The notes under the pieces were generated by a model. That model was not told where the DNA came from and searched no databases. It worked only from the letters and a program-made list of their open reading frames with translations. A program made the position numbers and the translations under genes. From Cernens ardua (GTDB lineage: Bacteria; Pseudomonadota; Gammaproteobacteria; Pseudomonadales; Halomonadaceae), in contig NZ_JBPCZH010000002.1 of the NCBI RefSeq assembly GCF_051251085.1, forward strand, positions 1-64,000: a stretch of 64,000 nucleotides of DNA, written 5' to 3'. Positions 36,668 through 46,843 of this stretch are shown here, piece by piece. Position 1 is the stretch's first letter, and each line of letters begins with the position of its first letter.

Positions 36668-39600
36668 CCTCATTCGTTCATTTACGTGTTCACAGTGAAT
36701 ATTCCCTCTCTGACGGGCTCGTAAGACTGAAAGCGCTTAATCAGGCCACTCAGGATCTGGGCATGCCTGCTATCTCCGTTACGGATGAAAGTAACCTTTT
36801 CGGTTTGGTCAAATTGTATCAGGCCGCTCAGGGAAGCGGTCTGAAACCTGTCATCGGTGCCGATTTCTGGATGCATAATCCACTGGATGATGATCATCCT
36901 TACCGGATTACATTATTTGCCATGAATGCAACAGGGTATCGCCATCTGATTGAGCTGATCTCCCGCGTATGGCAGGAGGGACAAAGCAAAGGGCGTGCGT
37001 TTGTTCACAAAGAGTGGATTTTCGAAGCATCCGAAGGGCTCTTGGCACTTTCGGGTGCCCGTGAAGGCGAAATCGGCCGCTTCCTTTTGTCTGGGCACAA
37101 AGAGACAGCAGCAACGTTGCTGAGCGAATGGCAACGTTTCTTTCCCAACCGTTTTTATCTGGAGTTGCAGCGTACTGGCCGCGTGAATGATGAAGAGTGT
37201 GTGCATCTGTCCGTGGATCTGGCGCTGGAGACACAGACACCGGTCGTGGCTACCAATGATGTCCGTTTTCTCAAGAAAGAAGATTTCTGGGCCCATGAAA
37301 CGCGCGTCGCTATTGGGGAAGGGCGTGCACTGGATGATCCACGCCGTGAGCGAAAATACAGTGAAGAGCAATATCTGAAATCGCCTGATGAAATGGCGGC
37401 ACTCTTCGCTGATATTCCTTCCGCGCTGGAAAATAGTGTCATGATTGCCGCGCGCTGTAGCGTGGATGTACGCATGGGGGAATACTTCCTGCCGGAGTAT
37501 CCTGTGCCGGAAGGCATGACGATTGAAGAGTACATTTCCAGGATTTCCCATGAAGGGCTGGACGAGCGCCTTAGTCAACTCTTCGAAGGTCCGAATGCGA
37601 TCTATTCCGGCCGTTCCCGCAGTGAAGAGGAGCCTGAATACCGCAAACGTCTTGATTTCGAGCTCGGGATCATCAACCAGATGGGGTTCCCCGGTTACTT
37701 CCTCATTGTGATGGACTTTATCAAATGGGGAAAAAACAATGACGTACCGGTAGGGCCCGGGCGTGGTTCCGGTGCAGGCTCACTGGTGGCCTACTGCCTC
37801 AAGATTACGGACCTTGACCCGCTGGAATATGACCTGCTGTTCGAACGTTTCCTGAACCCTGAACGTGTCTCCATGCCTGACTTCGACGTCGACTTCTGCA
37901 TGGAAAAACGTGACCGAGTGATCGACTATGTAGCCGACCGCTATGGGCGTAATGCCGTATCTCAGATTGCTACTTTCGGTACCATGGCCGCCAAAGCGGT
38001 TGTCAGGGACGTAGCGCGTGCGCAGGGTAAACCGTATTCACTGGGTGATAAAATATCCAAACTGATTCCCTTCGAAGTCGGTATGACGCTCGAAAAGGCG
38101 ATCATTGCCGAGCCTGCGCTGAAAGAATTCATCGAAAATGACGACGAGGCGGGCGAAATATGGGAGATGGCAACCAAGCTTGAAGGTATCACCCGCGGTA
38201 CCGGTAAGCACGCGGGGGGCGTGGTCATTGCGCCGACCAAACTGACTGACTTCTCCCCCCTTCTTTGTGATGAAGAAGGAAACGGGCTGGTCACCCAGTT
38301 CGACAAGAACGATGTCGAAACGGTGGGGCTGGTCAAGTTCGACTTTTTGGGTCTGCGTACACTGACGATTATTGACTGGGCATTGGAGATGGTCGATACC
38401 GTACGTGCACGTGAGGGGCAGGGCCCATTGGATATCAGCGCCATTCCGCTTGACGACAAACCCACCTTCGACCTTCTTAAAAAAGCTGAAACGACCGCGG
38501 TATTCCAGCTGGAATCGCGTGGTATGAAAGAGCTGATCAAACGCCTGCAGCCCGATTCACTTGAGGACATGATCGCACTGGTGGCTCTGTTCCGACCGGG
38601 GCCATTGCAGTCCGGCATGGTTGACGACTTCATCAACCGTAAGCATGGTCGTGCCGAATTGGCTTATCCACACCCGGATTATCAGCACGAATGGCTCAAG
38701 CCGGTGCTCGAACCGACCTACGGTATCATCCTGTATCAGGAGCAGGTGATGCAGATTGCTCAGGTGCTGGCCGGTTACACGCTGGGGCAGGCAGACATGC
38801 TGCGCCGTGCAATGGGTAAGAAAAAGCCCGAAGAGATGGCCAAGCAGCGTCAGGGATTCATCGACGGGTGCCGGGCCAATAACATCAGCGATGATCTGGC
38901 GGGTAATATTTTTGATTTGGTTGAAAAATTTGCCGGCTACGGTTTCAACAAATCACACTCTGCCGCCTACGGTCTGGTGTCCTATCAGACCGCCTGGCTT
39001 AAACGACATTACCCTGCGCCCTTTATGGCCGCGGTGCTCTCGACCGAAATGGATAACCTCGACAAAGTCGTTCCTTTGATCGAAGAGTGCCGTCGCATGG
39101 GGCTTACGGTAACGCCGCCTGATGTCAATCTGGGTAGCTACAAATTCAGCGTGAATGAGGCGGGTGAAATCGTTTATGGTCTTGGTGCCATTCGTGGTGT
39201 AGGGGAAGGGCCGATCTCTGCGATCGTGGAAGCACGTGAAGAGGGTGGTAACTTCATTGACATTTTCGATTTCTGCCAACGCATCGATTCCAAACGGCTT
39301 AATAAACGCACCATGGAAGCATTGATTCGCTCCGGTGCACTGGATAACCTTGGCCCTTCACGTGCGGTCATGGCAGCGGCGCTGGAGAGCGCTATCAAAG
39401 CAGCATCGCAAAGCCATGAGAACCAAAGTGTAGGTATTGATGACCTCTTTGGTGAAGTATTCGCCAGTGGTGATGATGCGATCGACAATTACGCCGAGTA
39501 TCGCAAGGTGCGTCAATGGACAGATCGCGAGCGTCTTGGGGGCGAAAAGGAGACGTTGGGCCTCTACCTGACAGGGCATCCGATCGATGAATATGAGTCA

Positions 39601-40164
39601 GAACTCAAGCGCTTTGTGTCTACGCGGATCAATGAGCTAAAACCTTCGCGCCAGCCCCAACGTGTAGCCGGGCTGGTGGTCGGAATGCGTACGATGAAAT
39701 CCAAGCGTGGTGATACCATTGCGTTTGTGACTCTGGATGACCGCACGGGCCGTATCGAGGCCTCGCTCTTTGGTGAATTGTACGATCAGGTGCGTAATCA
39801 GTTGAATGATAGTCAGGTGCTCATTGTGGAGGGTGAAGTCTCCACCGATGATTACTCCGGTGGCCTTCGTATGCGAGTTAAAGAGATCACCCCCATGGTC
39901 AACGCGCGTAAACGTTATGGTGAAGCTGTAGAAGTGAGCGTTGACGCTTCTCAGCTGGATGTCCGTTTCACCCGAGCATTGCGCGAAGGGCTAAGCGCGC
40001 ATCTTGATCAGGAAGGCTTGCCTGTTCGTTTGCATTACAGCAACGAGACGGCCGCCGGCGCTTTCGAGCTCAATGAACAGTGGCGTGTTGCACCCTGTGA
40101 TGAACTTTTAATTAAATTGGCTGAAATGCAGGGCCAACACGGTGTAAAATTATGTTATCGCTAA
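36664..40164 (+). CDS. dnaE: DNA polymerase III alpha subunit
   Basis: 1166 residues, the replicative polymerase. An N-terminal PHP domain (FVHLRVHSEYSLSDG), a polymerase core with the catalytic MPDFDVDFCMEKR around residue 405 and VGPGRGSGAGSLVAY, tandem helix-hairpin-helix, and a late OB fold (QRVAGLVVGMRTMKSKRGD). Length is that of E. coli DnaE (1160). It is translationally coupled to rnhB and ends 152 bases before accA. Confidence 0.98.
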   Translation: MTSFVHLRVHSEYSLSDGLVRLKALNQATQDLGMPAISVTDESNLFGLVKLYQAAQGSGLKPVIGADFWMHNPLDDDHPYRITLFAMNATGYRHLIELISRVWQEGQSKGRAFVHKEWIFEASEGLLALSGAREGEIGRFLLSGHKETAATLLSEWQRFFPNRFYLELQRTGRVNDEECVHLSVDLALETQTPVVATNDVRFLKKEDFWAHETRVAIGEGRALDDPRRERKYSEEQYLKSPDEMAALFADIPSALENSVMIAARCSVDVRMGEYFLPEYPVPEGMTIEEYISRISHEGLDERLSQLFEGPNAIYSGRSRSEEEPEYRKRLDFELGIINQMGFPGYFLIVMDFIKWGKNNDVPVGPGRGSGAGSLVAYCLKITDLDPLEYDLLFERFLNPERVSMPDFDVDFCMEKRDRVIDYVADRYGRNAVSQIATFGTMAAKAVVRDVARAQGKPYSLGDKISKLIPFEVGMTLEKAIIAEPALKEFIENDDEAGEIWEMATKLEGITRGTGKHAGGVVIAPTKLTDFSPLLCDEEGNGLVTQFDKNDVETVGLVKFDFLGLRTLTIIDWALEMVDTVRAREGQGPLDISAIPLDDKPTFDLLKKAETTAVFQLESRGMKELIKRLQPDSLEDMIALVALFRPGPLQSGMVDDFINRKHGRAELAYPHPDYQHEWLKPVLEPTYGIILYQEQVMQIAQVLAGYTLGQADMLRRAMGKKKPEEMAKQRQGFIDGCRANNISDDLAGNIFDLVEKFAGYGFNKSHSAAYGLVSYQTAWLKRHYPAPFMAAVLSTEMDNLDKVVPLIEECRRMGLTVTPPDVNLGSYKFSVNEAGEIVYGLGAIRGVGEGPISAIVEAREEGGNFIDIFDFCQRIDSKRLNKRTMEALIRSGALDNLGPSRAVMAAALESAIKAASQSHENQSVGIDDLFGEVFASGDDAIDNYAEYRKVRQWTDRERLGGEKETLGLYLTGHPIDEYESELKRFVSTRINELKPSRQPQRVAGLVVGMRTMKSKRGDTIAFVTLDDRTGRIEASLFGELYDQVRNQLNDSQVLIVEGEVSTDDYSGGLRMRVKEITPMVNARKRYGEAVEVSVDASQLDVRFTRALREGLSAHLDQEGLPVRLHYSNETAAGAFELNEQWRVAPCDELLIKLAEMQGQHGVKLCYR

Positions 40165-40179
40165 TTCTTTCGTCTACTC

Positions 40180-40207
40180 TTGCGAGTTGACATGATCATG
40201 GGATAAT
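40180..40207 (+). promoter_or_regulatory. Candidate accA promoter
   Basis: TTGCGA (40180-40185), 16 bases, then GATAAT (40202-40207), four and five matches to the sigma-70 consensus, in the only gap between dnaE and accA. Confidence 0.4.
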
Positions 40208-40316
40208 AGCGCCTTATTTGCGCTCGGGTTAGACCCTTACACGCATCCCCAAATGCATCCTTGCCGTAGAGCCGTAATCCGAGCCACGGCGTTGGCAGAG
40301 TTATCAGATACTTTCT

Positions 40317-41273
40317 ATGAACCCCAATTACCTGGAATTCGAACAGCCTATCGCTGAGCTTCAAGATAAAATCGAAGAGCTTCGTCTGGTAGGGACTGAC
40401 AGCAAGATCAACCTCAGTGAAGAGATTGGTCGGTTGGAAGACAAAAGCCACAAGCTGACTCAGCAGATCTTCCGTGATCTGACCCCGTGGCAGGTTTCCC
40501 AGTTGGCGAGGCATCCGCAGCGCCCTTATACACTCGATTATATCGTTCATATCTTTGCCGAATTTGACGAGCTGCATGGTGATCGCGCATTCGCCGATGA
40601 CTATGCACTGATTGGCGGCATCGCACGTATTGATGACAACCCCGTGATGGTGATTGGTCATCAGAAAGGTCGTACCGTTAAAGACAAGGTCAAACGCAAT
40701 TTCGGTATGCCTCGTCCGGAGGGCTATCGCAAGGCTGTCCGCCTGATGGAGATGGCCGAGCGTTTCAAAATGCCTATCCTGACATTCATTGACACACCTG
40801 GCGCCTACCCGGGGATCGATGCGGAAGAGCGTGGTCAGAGCGAAGCCATCGCTTACAATCTGGCAGTGATGTCACGCCTTAAAACGCCGATCATCTCTAC
40901 GGTGATTGGTGAAGGTGGTTCCGGTGGTGCCCTGGCTATCGGTGTATGTGACGAGCTCATGATGCTGCAGTACTCAACGTACTCGGTCATATCCCCGGAA
41001 GGTTGTGCTTCCATTCTGTGGAAAAGTGCCGAAAAAGCATCGGAAGCAGCACAAGCGATGGGAATCACGGCGGGTCAGCTTAAGGATCTTGGCTTCGTGG
41101 ATACGCTTATCAATGAACCTTTGGGTGGAGCGCATCGTAATCCGGCGGAGATGTCGGTTCACCTGAAAGATGCGCTCCTGACCAGCATTGACAAACTGGG
41201 CAAGCTCGATACCAGTGAATTGCTGGATCGCCGCTACAAGCGCCTGATGAGCTACGGTGCCCCTCAGGCCTGA
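40317..41273 (+). CDS. accA: Acetyl-CoA carboxylase carboxyltransferase alpha subunit
   Basis: 318 residues. With AccD it transfers the carboxyl group from biotin to acetyl-CoA, the first committed step of fatty acid synthesis. MNPNYLEFEQPIAELQDKIEEL, GRLEDKSHKL, GMPRPEGYRKAVRLMEMAERF and IGEGGSGGALAIGV are diagnostic (stretches read in order). Position downstream of dnaE is conserved in gammaproteobacteria. Confidence 0.98.
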   Translation: MNPNYLEFEQPIAELQDKIEELRLVGTDSKINLSEEIGRLEDKSHKLTQQIFRDLTPWQVSQLARHPQRPYTLDYIVHIFAEFDELHGDRAFADDYALIGGIARIDDNPVMVIGHQKGRTVKDKVKRNFGMPRPEGYRKAVRLMEMAERFKMPILTFIDTPGAYPGIDAEERGQSEAIAYNLAVMSRLKTPIISTVIGEGGSGGALAIGVCDELMMLQYSTYSVISPEGCASILWKSAEKASEAAQAMGITAGQLKDLGFVDTLINEPLGGAHRNPAEMSVHLKDALLTSIDKLGKLDTSELLDRRYKRLMSYGAPQA

Positions 41274-41283
41274 TCAGCGTGCC

Positions 41284-42705
41284 ATGAGCCTCATGGCCGA
41301 TGGCCGCCCATTGCTGGATGCGGCCCTGACGCAGGTTCCCCCCCATCATCGATTATGGATTGCGCTGTCTGGTGGTATGGACAGCGTTTGCCTTCTGCAC
41401 TTGGCTGCAGAGGCAATCCGTCATCGTTCCCGTCAACATTTGCCCGTTCCTTCCCTTCACGCGGTTCATGTCAATCATCATTTGCAGGCGGCTGCCGAGC
41501 ACTTCGAAACCTCGTGCCGTACTTTATGCGATGCATTGAAAGTTCCCCTGCATGTGGTGCATGTCACGCCTCAGATATCTGGCACGGGGGTGGAAGCCGC
41601 TGCAAGAGAAGCCCGATACGAGGCCTTCGGTCAGTGCCTGGGTCCTGATGATGTCCTATGGTTGGCACATCATCGCAATGATCAGGCTGAAACCTTTATG
41701 CTTCGGTTGCTTCGCGGGAGTGGTTTGACGGGGTTGGGTGCCATGCCAGCTCGTCGGCGCCTCGGTCATGGTTGGTTACAGCGCCCCTTGCTGAATATGC
41801 CGCATTCTGCACTCATTGATCTGGCGCGTGAACAGCAGTGGCAGTGGGTTGATGATCCTTCGAATGATACCGAGGACTTTGATCGCAACTGGCTAAGGCA
41901 TCGGATTATTCCCGAGATTGAAACCCGTTGGCCGCAAGTAGTGCAGACGTTGGCACATACCTCTGATCATCTGCGAGAAAGCCATCAATTATTGATGCAG
42001 TACGCGGTCGAAGAGCTTGAACGATTGACCTCTGATCCTGCGCGCCTTCCTGTTCAACCCTTGCTGACACGTGATGCATCACGTTGTGCGCTGTTGATTC
42101 GCTGTGCCCTGGATCAACGGCAGTTACCGTTACCTCCCCGTTCCAAACTGAACTCGTTGATCAGTCAGCTCACTATGCATGAAAGTCGTTGTGCTGAAGT
42201 CAAATGGACGGGTGTTTTGGCACGTATCTGGAAAGACCACCTCTATTTGTTGGCGGAACAGGAGATACCCGTGACGCGAGGAGAGGGTGGGGCGACTAAC
42301 GAAAGTGATTGGTACCCGCATGCTGTGTCTGTGCTCAATAAATATGTTAAAGGTGATCAGGGCAATTTTGTTATTCAGCCAAGGCGTGGCGGTGAAAAGC
42401 TATTTTATAAAGGCATGCATCGCCGCGTAAAAACATTGCTTCAGACATACCAGATCCCACCCTGGGAACGAAAACAGTTGGTATTCGTGTACACATATGA
42501 CGGCGAGGTATTTTCATCCTCTGAGCCTCTCCGTAAAGAAGACACGCCCGTTACCGAGTGCAGTGAAAGTGCATTTCATTCGTCATTGCAGGACCAAAAA
42601 AACACCTGTTTGGTGGCTGTTCTGAGCGATTCACTTTGTCTGGTGGCAGATGGTTACAAGGCCATGTTCAACCCATGCAGCGGCTCTATACAGGGAAGTA
42701 AATAA
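41284..42705 (+). CDS. tilS: tRNA(Ile)-lysidine synthetase TilS
   Basis: About 473 residues. It converts the wobble C of the AUA-reading tRNA-Ile to lysidine. The PP-loop SGGMDS near the N-terminus, HHRNDQAETFMLRLLRGSGL, the middle substrate-binding domain and a C-terminal domain (VIQPRRGGEKLFYKG ... RRVKTLLQTYQIPPWER) are present. A longer frame begins with a GTG inside accA; ATG 41284 or 41293 places the N-terminus as in other members, but there is no clear ribosome binding site. A tail of about 50 residues beyond the usual end is unusual. Confidence 0.92.
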   Translation: MSLMADGRPLLDAALTQVPPHHRLWIALSGGMDSVCLLHLAAEAIRHRSRQHLPVPSLHAVHVNHHLQAAAEHFETSCRTLCDALKVPLHVVHVTPQISGTGVEAAAREARYEAFGQCLGPDDVLWLAHHRNDQAETFMLRLLRGSGLTGLGAMPARRRLGHGWLQRPLLNMPHSALIDLAREQQWQWVDDPSNDTEDFDRNWLRHRIIPEIETRWPQVVQTLAHTSDHLRESHQLLMQYAVEELERLTSDPARLPVQPLLTRDASRCALLIRCALDQRQLPLPPRSKLNSLISQLTMHESRCAEVKWTGVLARIWKDHLYLLAEQEIPVTRGEGGATNESDWYPHAVSVLNKYVKGDQGNFVIQPRRGGEKLFYKGMHRRVKTLLQTYQIPPWERKQLVFVYTYDGEVFSSSEPLRKEDTPVTECSESAFHSSLQDQKNTCLVAVLSDSLCLVADGYKAMFNPCSGSIQGSK

Positions 42706-43557
42706 CGGTTTTTACAGTGTACAGTCATTGTTGGAATGCTCATCGGAGGAAGATTTATATAAAATGCGGTGATTTTGGTGATGTTTGCGTAAAATAGGGG
42801 TTGCATCGGCTCTTATTGTTGCCTATGATGCAGTTGCATCCTTACTTCGATGCCCTACAGCGCTAATTGGTTTCTTGATTAACGCATGATGGATACCCGG
42901 CTGTTCTGACTCTCCTTCTGCGCCATTGGGCCCAGTGGATCATGAGCAAGTTAATCATGAGTAGGTCAGTGAATGAAAAGCCAGTCATTCCCTCAACGAG
43001 TCAACTTTCCTGTTCCAGCTATAATTCCAGCGCACCTTACTACTTTCTGCTCCCGCTTTGCCCATCCTTGAATATCATGTTTGATCAGGTCTAAACCTCG
43101 AGCAAAGTAGAATTACTCTAGATAGCTTTTATACATTTGTTGACTCTTCGCTGATGGATATGCAGGGGCCGTATCGAAATCTTCATGTCGATTCGTTCCT
43201 TTCGATTCCATGAGTGATCAGGGTGGATTGAAAGCTCGGGGCTACCCGAGACCGAATTTTCGTTGGAAGGGATCTCGTGTCTACACTTTCAGCGGTCAAT
43301 TTTCAGGTATCAGGAGCATTTCATTACATTTTGGGCCTGCCTTGTATTTCCCGGCCGGTATAACAACACACTTTCATGATTTGTCCTTCCGCATGACTCC
43401 TTTTTGTTATTCGAAAGCACAGCCCATGATTTGCCGATGTTTTATCCGTATGCCCATGACGGTGACCTCTGATACCTCTGGACACATCAACATGTCATTA
43501 CGACATTGACTCTAATTTTGTATCGTATGCTCATTGCAGCTTTTCTGAACTAAGCCC
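42706..43557. other. Long non-coding region before rho
   Basis: About 850 bases. A 99-codon open frame at 43210-43509 lacks a ribosome binding site and protein-like composition, so I do not call it. In E. coli the rho leader mediates Rho autoregulation by premature termination; the T/C-rich stretch from about 43280 to 43540 could serve this. No trxA lies upstream, unlike in enterics. A possible -10 (TATAAA, 42758) has no good -35. Confidence 0.5.
42939..42968. repeat. 15-bp imperfect tandem repeat
   Basis: ATCATGAGCAAGTTA is followed at once by ATCATGAGTAGGTCA (12 of 15 identical), in the gap before rho. Confidence 0.6.
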
Positions 43558-44817
43558 ATGAATCTAACAGAACTCAAGCAAAAATCCGTTCCGGAACTCC
43601 TCGAACTCGCCCAGAGCATGTCCATTGACAACGTGGCGAGGTCCCGCAAGCAGGACATCATCTTCGCTATCTTGAAGAAACACGCGAAAAGCGGTGAAGA
43701 TATCTATGGCGATGGTGTTCTCGAAATTCTTCAGGATGGTTTTGGTTTCCTTCGTAGTGCGGACAGCTCGTATCTTGCCGGTCCGGATGATATTTACGTT
43801 TCTCCCTCGCAGATTCGTCGTTTTAACCTGCGCAAAGGGGATACCATTTCAGGCAAGATCCGTCCTCCGAAGGAAGGGGAACGTTATTTTGCCCTGCTGA
43901 AAGTCAGTCAGATCAACTTTGATCGTCCTGATAACGCCCGCCACAAGATCCTCTTTGAAAACCTGACCCCTCTTTTCCCCGATGAACGCCTGACCATGGA
44001 AATTGGTAACGGTTCTACCGAGGATCTGACCTCTCGTATCATTGACCTGACGTCGCCGATTGGTAAAGGTCAGCGTGGCCTGATCGTATCACCGCCCAAG
44101 GCCGGTAAGACCATGATGATGCAGAACATCGCCAATGCGATTGTTCGTAACAACCCTGAGTGTTATCTGATCGTCCTTCTGATCGATGAACGTCCCGAGG
44201 AAGTGACCGAGATGAGCCGCACAGTACGTGGTGAAGTCGTGGCTTCAACGTTTGATGAGCCGCCGGCACGTCACGTTCAGGTAGCTGAAATGGTTATCGA
44301 AAAGGCCAAGCGTCTGGTAGAGCATAAAAAAGACGTTGTTATCATGCTGGATTCCATCACTCGTCTGGCGCGTGCCTACAACACTGTCGTACCTTCCTCG
44401 GGTAAGGTACTGACAGGGGGTGTGGATGCCCACGGCCTGGAAAAACCGAAGCGGTTCTTTGGTGCTGCCCGTAATATTGAAGAAGGCGGCAGCTTGACCA
44501 TTCTGGCAACAGCACTGGTCGATACCGGCTCCAAAATGGACGAAGTGATCTTCGAGGAATTCAAGGGCACGGGTAACATGGAAGCCCATCTGGACAGAAA
44601 GCTGGCCGAGAAACGCGTTTTCCCTGCTATCAATATCCGTCGTTCGGGGACTCGTCGTGAAGATCTTCTTTGTTCTGAAGAAGAGATGCAGCGCATGTGG
44701 ATTCTGCGTAAACTGCTCAATCCGATGGATGATGTTGCCGCCACTGAATTCCTGATTGATCGTTTGAAAGATACGAAGACCAATGACGAGTTCTTCGAAG
44801 CCATGAAACGACGTTAG
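43558..44817 (+). CDS. rho: Transcription termination factor Rho
   Basis: 419 residues, the standard length. N-terminal helical part (MNLTELKQKSVPELLELAQ), RNA-binding cold-shock-like fold (EILQDGFGFLRS ... DDIYVSPSQIRRFNLRKGD) and RecA-type ATPase with Walker A SPPKAGKT and Walker B VVIMLDSITRLARAYN. Hexameric RNA helicase that ends transcripts. It has its own terminator and a long leader. Confidence 0.99.
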   Translation: MNLTELKQKSVPELLELAQSMSIDNVARSRKQDIIFAILKKHAKSGEDIYGDGVLEILQDGFGFLRSADSSYLAGPDDIYVSPSQIRRFNLRKGDTISGKIRPPKEGERYFALLKVSQINFDRPDNARHKILFENLTPLFPDERLTMEIGNGSTEDLTSRIIDLTSPIGKGQRGLIVSPPKAGKTMMMQNIANAIVRNNPECYLIVLLIDERPEEVTEMSRTVRGEVVASTFDEPPARHVQVAEMVIEKAKRLVEHKKDVVIMLDSITRLARAYNTVVPSSGKVLTGGVDAHGLEKPKRFFGAARNIEEGGSLTILATALVDTGSKMDEVIFEEFKGTGNMEAHLDRKLAEKRVFPAINIRRSGTRREDLLCSEEEMQRMWILRKLLNPMDDVAATEFLIDRLKDTKTNDEFFEAMKRR

Positions 44818-44880
44818 GTGTGCGTTTTCATCTGTTGGATCGCATTTGATCGCGTTCCCACAGGTGAATTGGCTGAATGG

Positions 44881-44911
44881 AAGGCGGATGCTTATGGCGT
44901 CCGCCTTTTTC
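44881..44911 (+). terminator. Terminator after rho
   Basis: AAGGCGGATGC pairs with GGCGTCCGCCTT (with a small irregularity) around a TTAT-type loop, followed by TTTTTC. Confidence 0.88.
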
Positions 44912-45155
44912 ATGATATCGGTTTATTGTTTTCTTATTCGTTATGGTACTTATATAGAACCATACGTTAGTGGGAAAGTACGCGCTTAATATCGTACATT
45001 AATGAATACCGGTTTTGTTCTTTTTCACGAAGAATGGGCCGATAGCACTTTTCCGGTGTTGTGAGAGCCACGTTGGCTGGTAGATTTTGCCAATGGAGTC
45101 AACCGGCATGTCTCACGTATCTCCAAAAATGAGTGCTTAGTAAAAGGATGTCAGC

Positions 45156-46625
45156 ATGCAGTACCGCGATTTGCGCGATTTTATCACCCGCCTTGAGGCA
45201 ATGGGGGAGCTTCGACGCATCACTGTTGAAGTGGACCCTCATCTGGAAATGACCGAAATATGTGATCGTGTACTGCGTGCCGAAGGGCCTGCATTACTGT
45301 TTGAAAATGTGAAAGGATCATCCATACCTGTACTGGCAAACCTTTTCGGTACGCCACGACGTGTTGCGTTGGGTATGGGGCAGGATGATGTTTTCAAGTT
45401 GCGTGAGATTGGTGAATTACTGGCCTACCTGAAAGAGCCAGAGCCACCTGGTGGCTTGCGCGATGCCTGGGAAAAAGTCCCGTTGCTCAAGAAAGTATTG
45501 AGCATGGGGCCGAAAAAAGTCCGCAATGCACCATGTCAGGAAGTGGTGCTGGAGGGTGATGACGTTGACCTTGATCAGCTGCCTATCCAGACCTGCTGGC
45601 CGGGGGATGCCGGGCCGCTGGTTACCTGGCCGCTGGTGGTCACGAAAGGGCCGCATAAAAAACGTCAGAATCTGGGCATTTATCGGCAGCAGAAAATCGG
45701 CAAGAATCGTTTGATCATGCGCTGGTTGTCTCATCGGGGGGGCGCACTGGATTTTCGTGAATGGCAACAGACGCATCCGGGCGAGCCTTTCCCGGTAGCC
45801 GTTGCGTTGGGTGCTGACCCAGCCACGATTCTCGGGGCCGTCACACCGGTGCCTGACACACTTTCCGAGTTTGCTTTTGCCGGGTTGTTACGTGGTAGCA
45901 AAACGGAACTGGTCAAATGTGGGCATGCCGACATTCAGGTGCCTGCTTCGGCAGAGATCGTGCTGGAAGGGTATATCTATCCTGATGATGTGGCGCCTGA
46001 AGGGCCCTTTGGGGATCATACCGGTTATTACAATGAAGTGGACACGTTTCCTGTCTTTACGGTAACGCGTATCACGCATCGCAAAGATCCGATTTATCAT
46101 TCGACCTATACCGGTCGGCCACCGGATGAACCTGCGGTACTGGGCTTGGCGCTCAATGAAGTCTTTGTGCCAATCCTGCGTAAGCAGTTTCCAGAGATCG
46201 TGGATTTTTATCTGCCACCTGAAGGCTGTTCATACCGCATGGCAGTCGTATCCATGAAAAAGCAGTATGCAGGGCATGCCAAGCGCGTCATGATGGGTGT
46301 GTGGAGCTTTCTTCGCCAGTTCATGTATACCAAATTCGTGATCGTGGTGGATGATGATATCAATACGCGGGACTGGAAAGATGTCATCTGGGCCATTACC
46401 ACGCGGATGGACCCTGCCAGAGACACCGTTATGGTCGAAAATACCCCGATTGATTATCTGGATTTTGCGTCACCGGTGAGTGGGCTGGGCTCCAAAATGG
46501 GGCTGGATGCAACATCCAAGTGGCCCGGTGAAACAACGCGTGAGTGGGGCGTACCCATCGTTATGGATAACGCGGTCAAGGATCGTGTGACGGAACGGTG
46601 GGAAAGCCTTGGTATTTTCGATTGA
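45156..46625 (+). CDS. ubiD: 3-octaprenyl-4-hydroxybenzoate decarboxylase UbiD
   Basis: 489 residues. Uses prenylated FMN (made by UbiX) to decarboxylate the ubiquinone precursor. YRDLRDFITRLEAMGELRRI at the N-terminus, GIYRQQKIGKNRLIMRW, FGDHTGYYNEVD and HSTYTGRPPDEPAVLG are family blocks (read in order). AAAAGGA lies before the ATG. As in E. coli the next gene is a flavin reductase (fre). Confidence 0.97.
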   Translation: MQYRDLRDFITRLEAMGELRRITVEVDPHLEMTEICDRVLRAEGPALLFENVKGSSIPVLANLFGTPRRVALGMGQDDVFKLREIGELLAYLKEPEPPGGLRDAWEKVPLLKKVLSMGPKKVRNAPCQEVVLEGDDVDLDQLPIQTCWPGDAGPLVTWPLVVTKGPHKKRQNLGIYRQQKIGKNRLIMRWLSHRGGALDFREWQQTHPGEPFPVAVALGADPATILGAVTPVPDTLSEFAFAGLLRGSKTELVKCGHADIQVPASAEIVLEGYIYPDDVAPEGPFGDHTGYYNEVDTFPVFTVTRITHRKDPIYHSTYTGRPPDEPAVLGLALNEVFVPILRKQFPEIVDFYLPPEGCSYRMAVVSMKKQYAGHAKRVMMGVWSFLRQFMYTKFVIVVDDDINTRDWKDVIWAITTRMDPARDTVMVENTPIDYLDFASPVSGLGSKMGLDATSKWPGETTREWGVPIVMDNAVKDRVTERWESLGIFD

Positions 46626-46843
46626 GGCAGCTTCAAGGAGTTTTTGGGCTGATATAAAGGATGTTTTTGACTGATATGGTGAGCACACATCCGTCTTAGC
46701 CTACATCTGTATCAGCCAGTGGTTAGTGGTGAGGTCTAAAGAGAGAGTTAATGCTGTAGCTCTACATTGATGGATAGGGTAGAGCGCTGCAGTGAATGTC
46801 ATACCCAATATTTCCTCGAACGAGGATAACGAGAGAGCCTAGT

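Noticed and set aside
40187..40209. TTGACA at 40187 paired with TAATAG as promoter
   Set aside because: The spacing of 11 bases is too short; the overlapping TTGCGA-16-GATAAT pair is preferred.
43210..43509. 99-codon open frame before rho
   Set aside because: No ribosome binding site, composition not protein-like, lies where a rho leader is expected.
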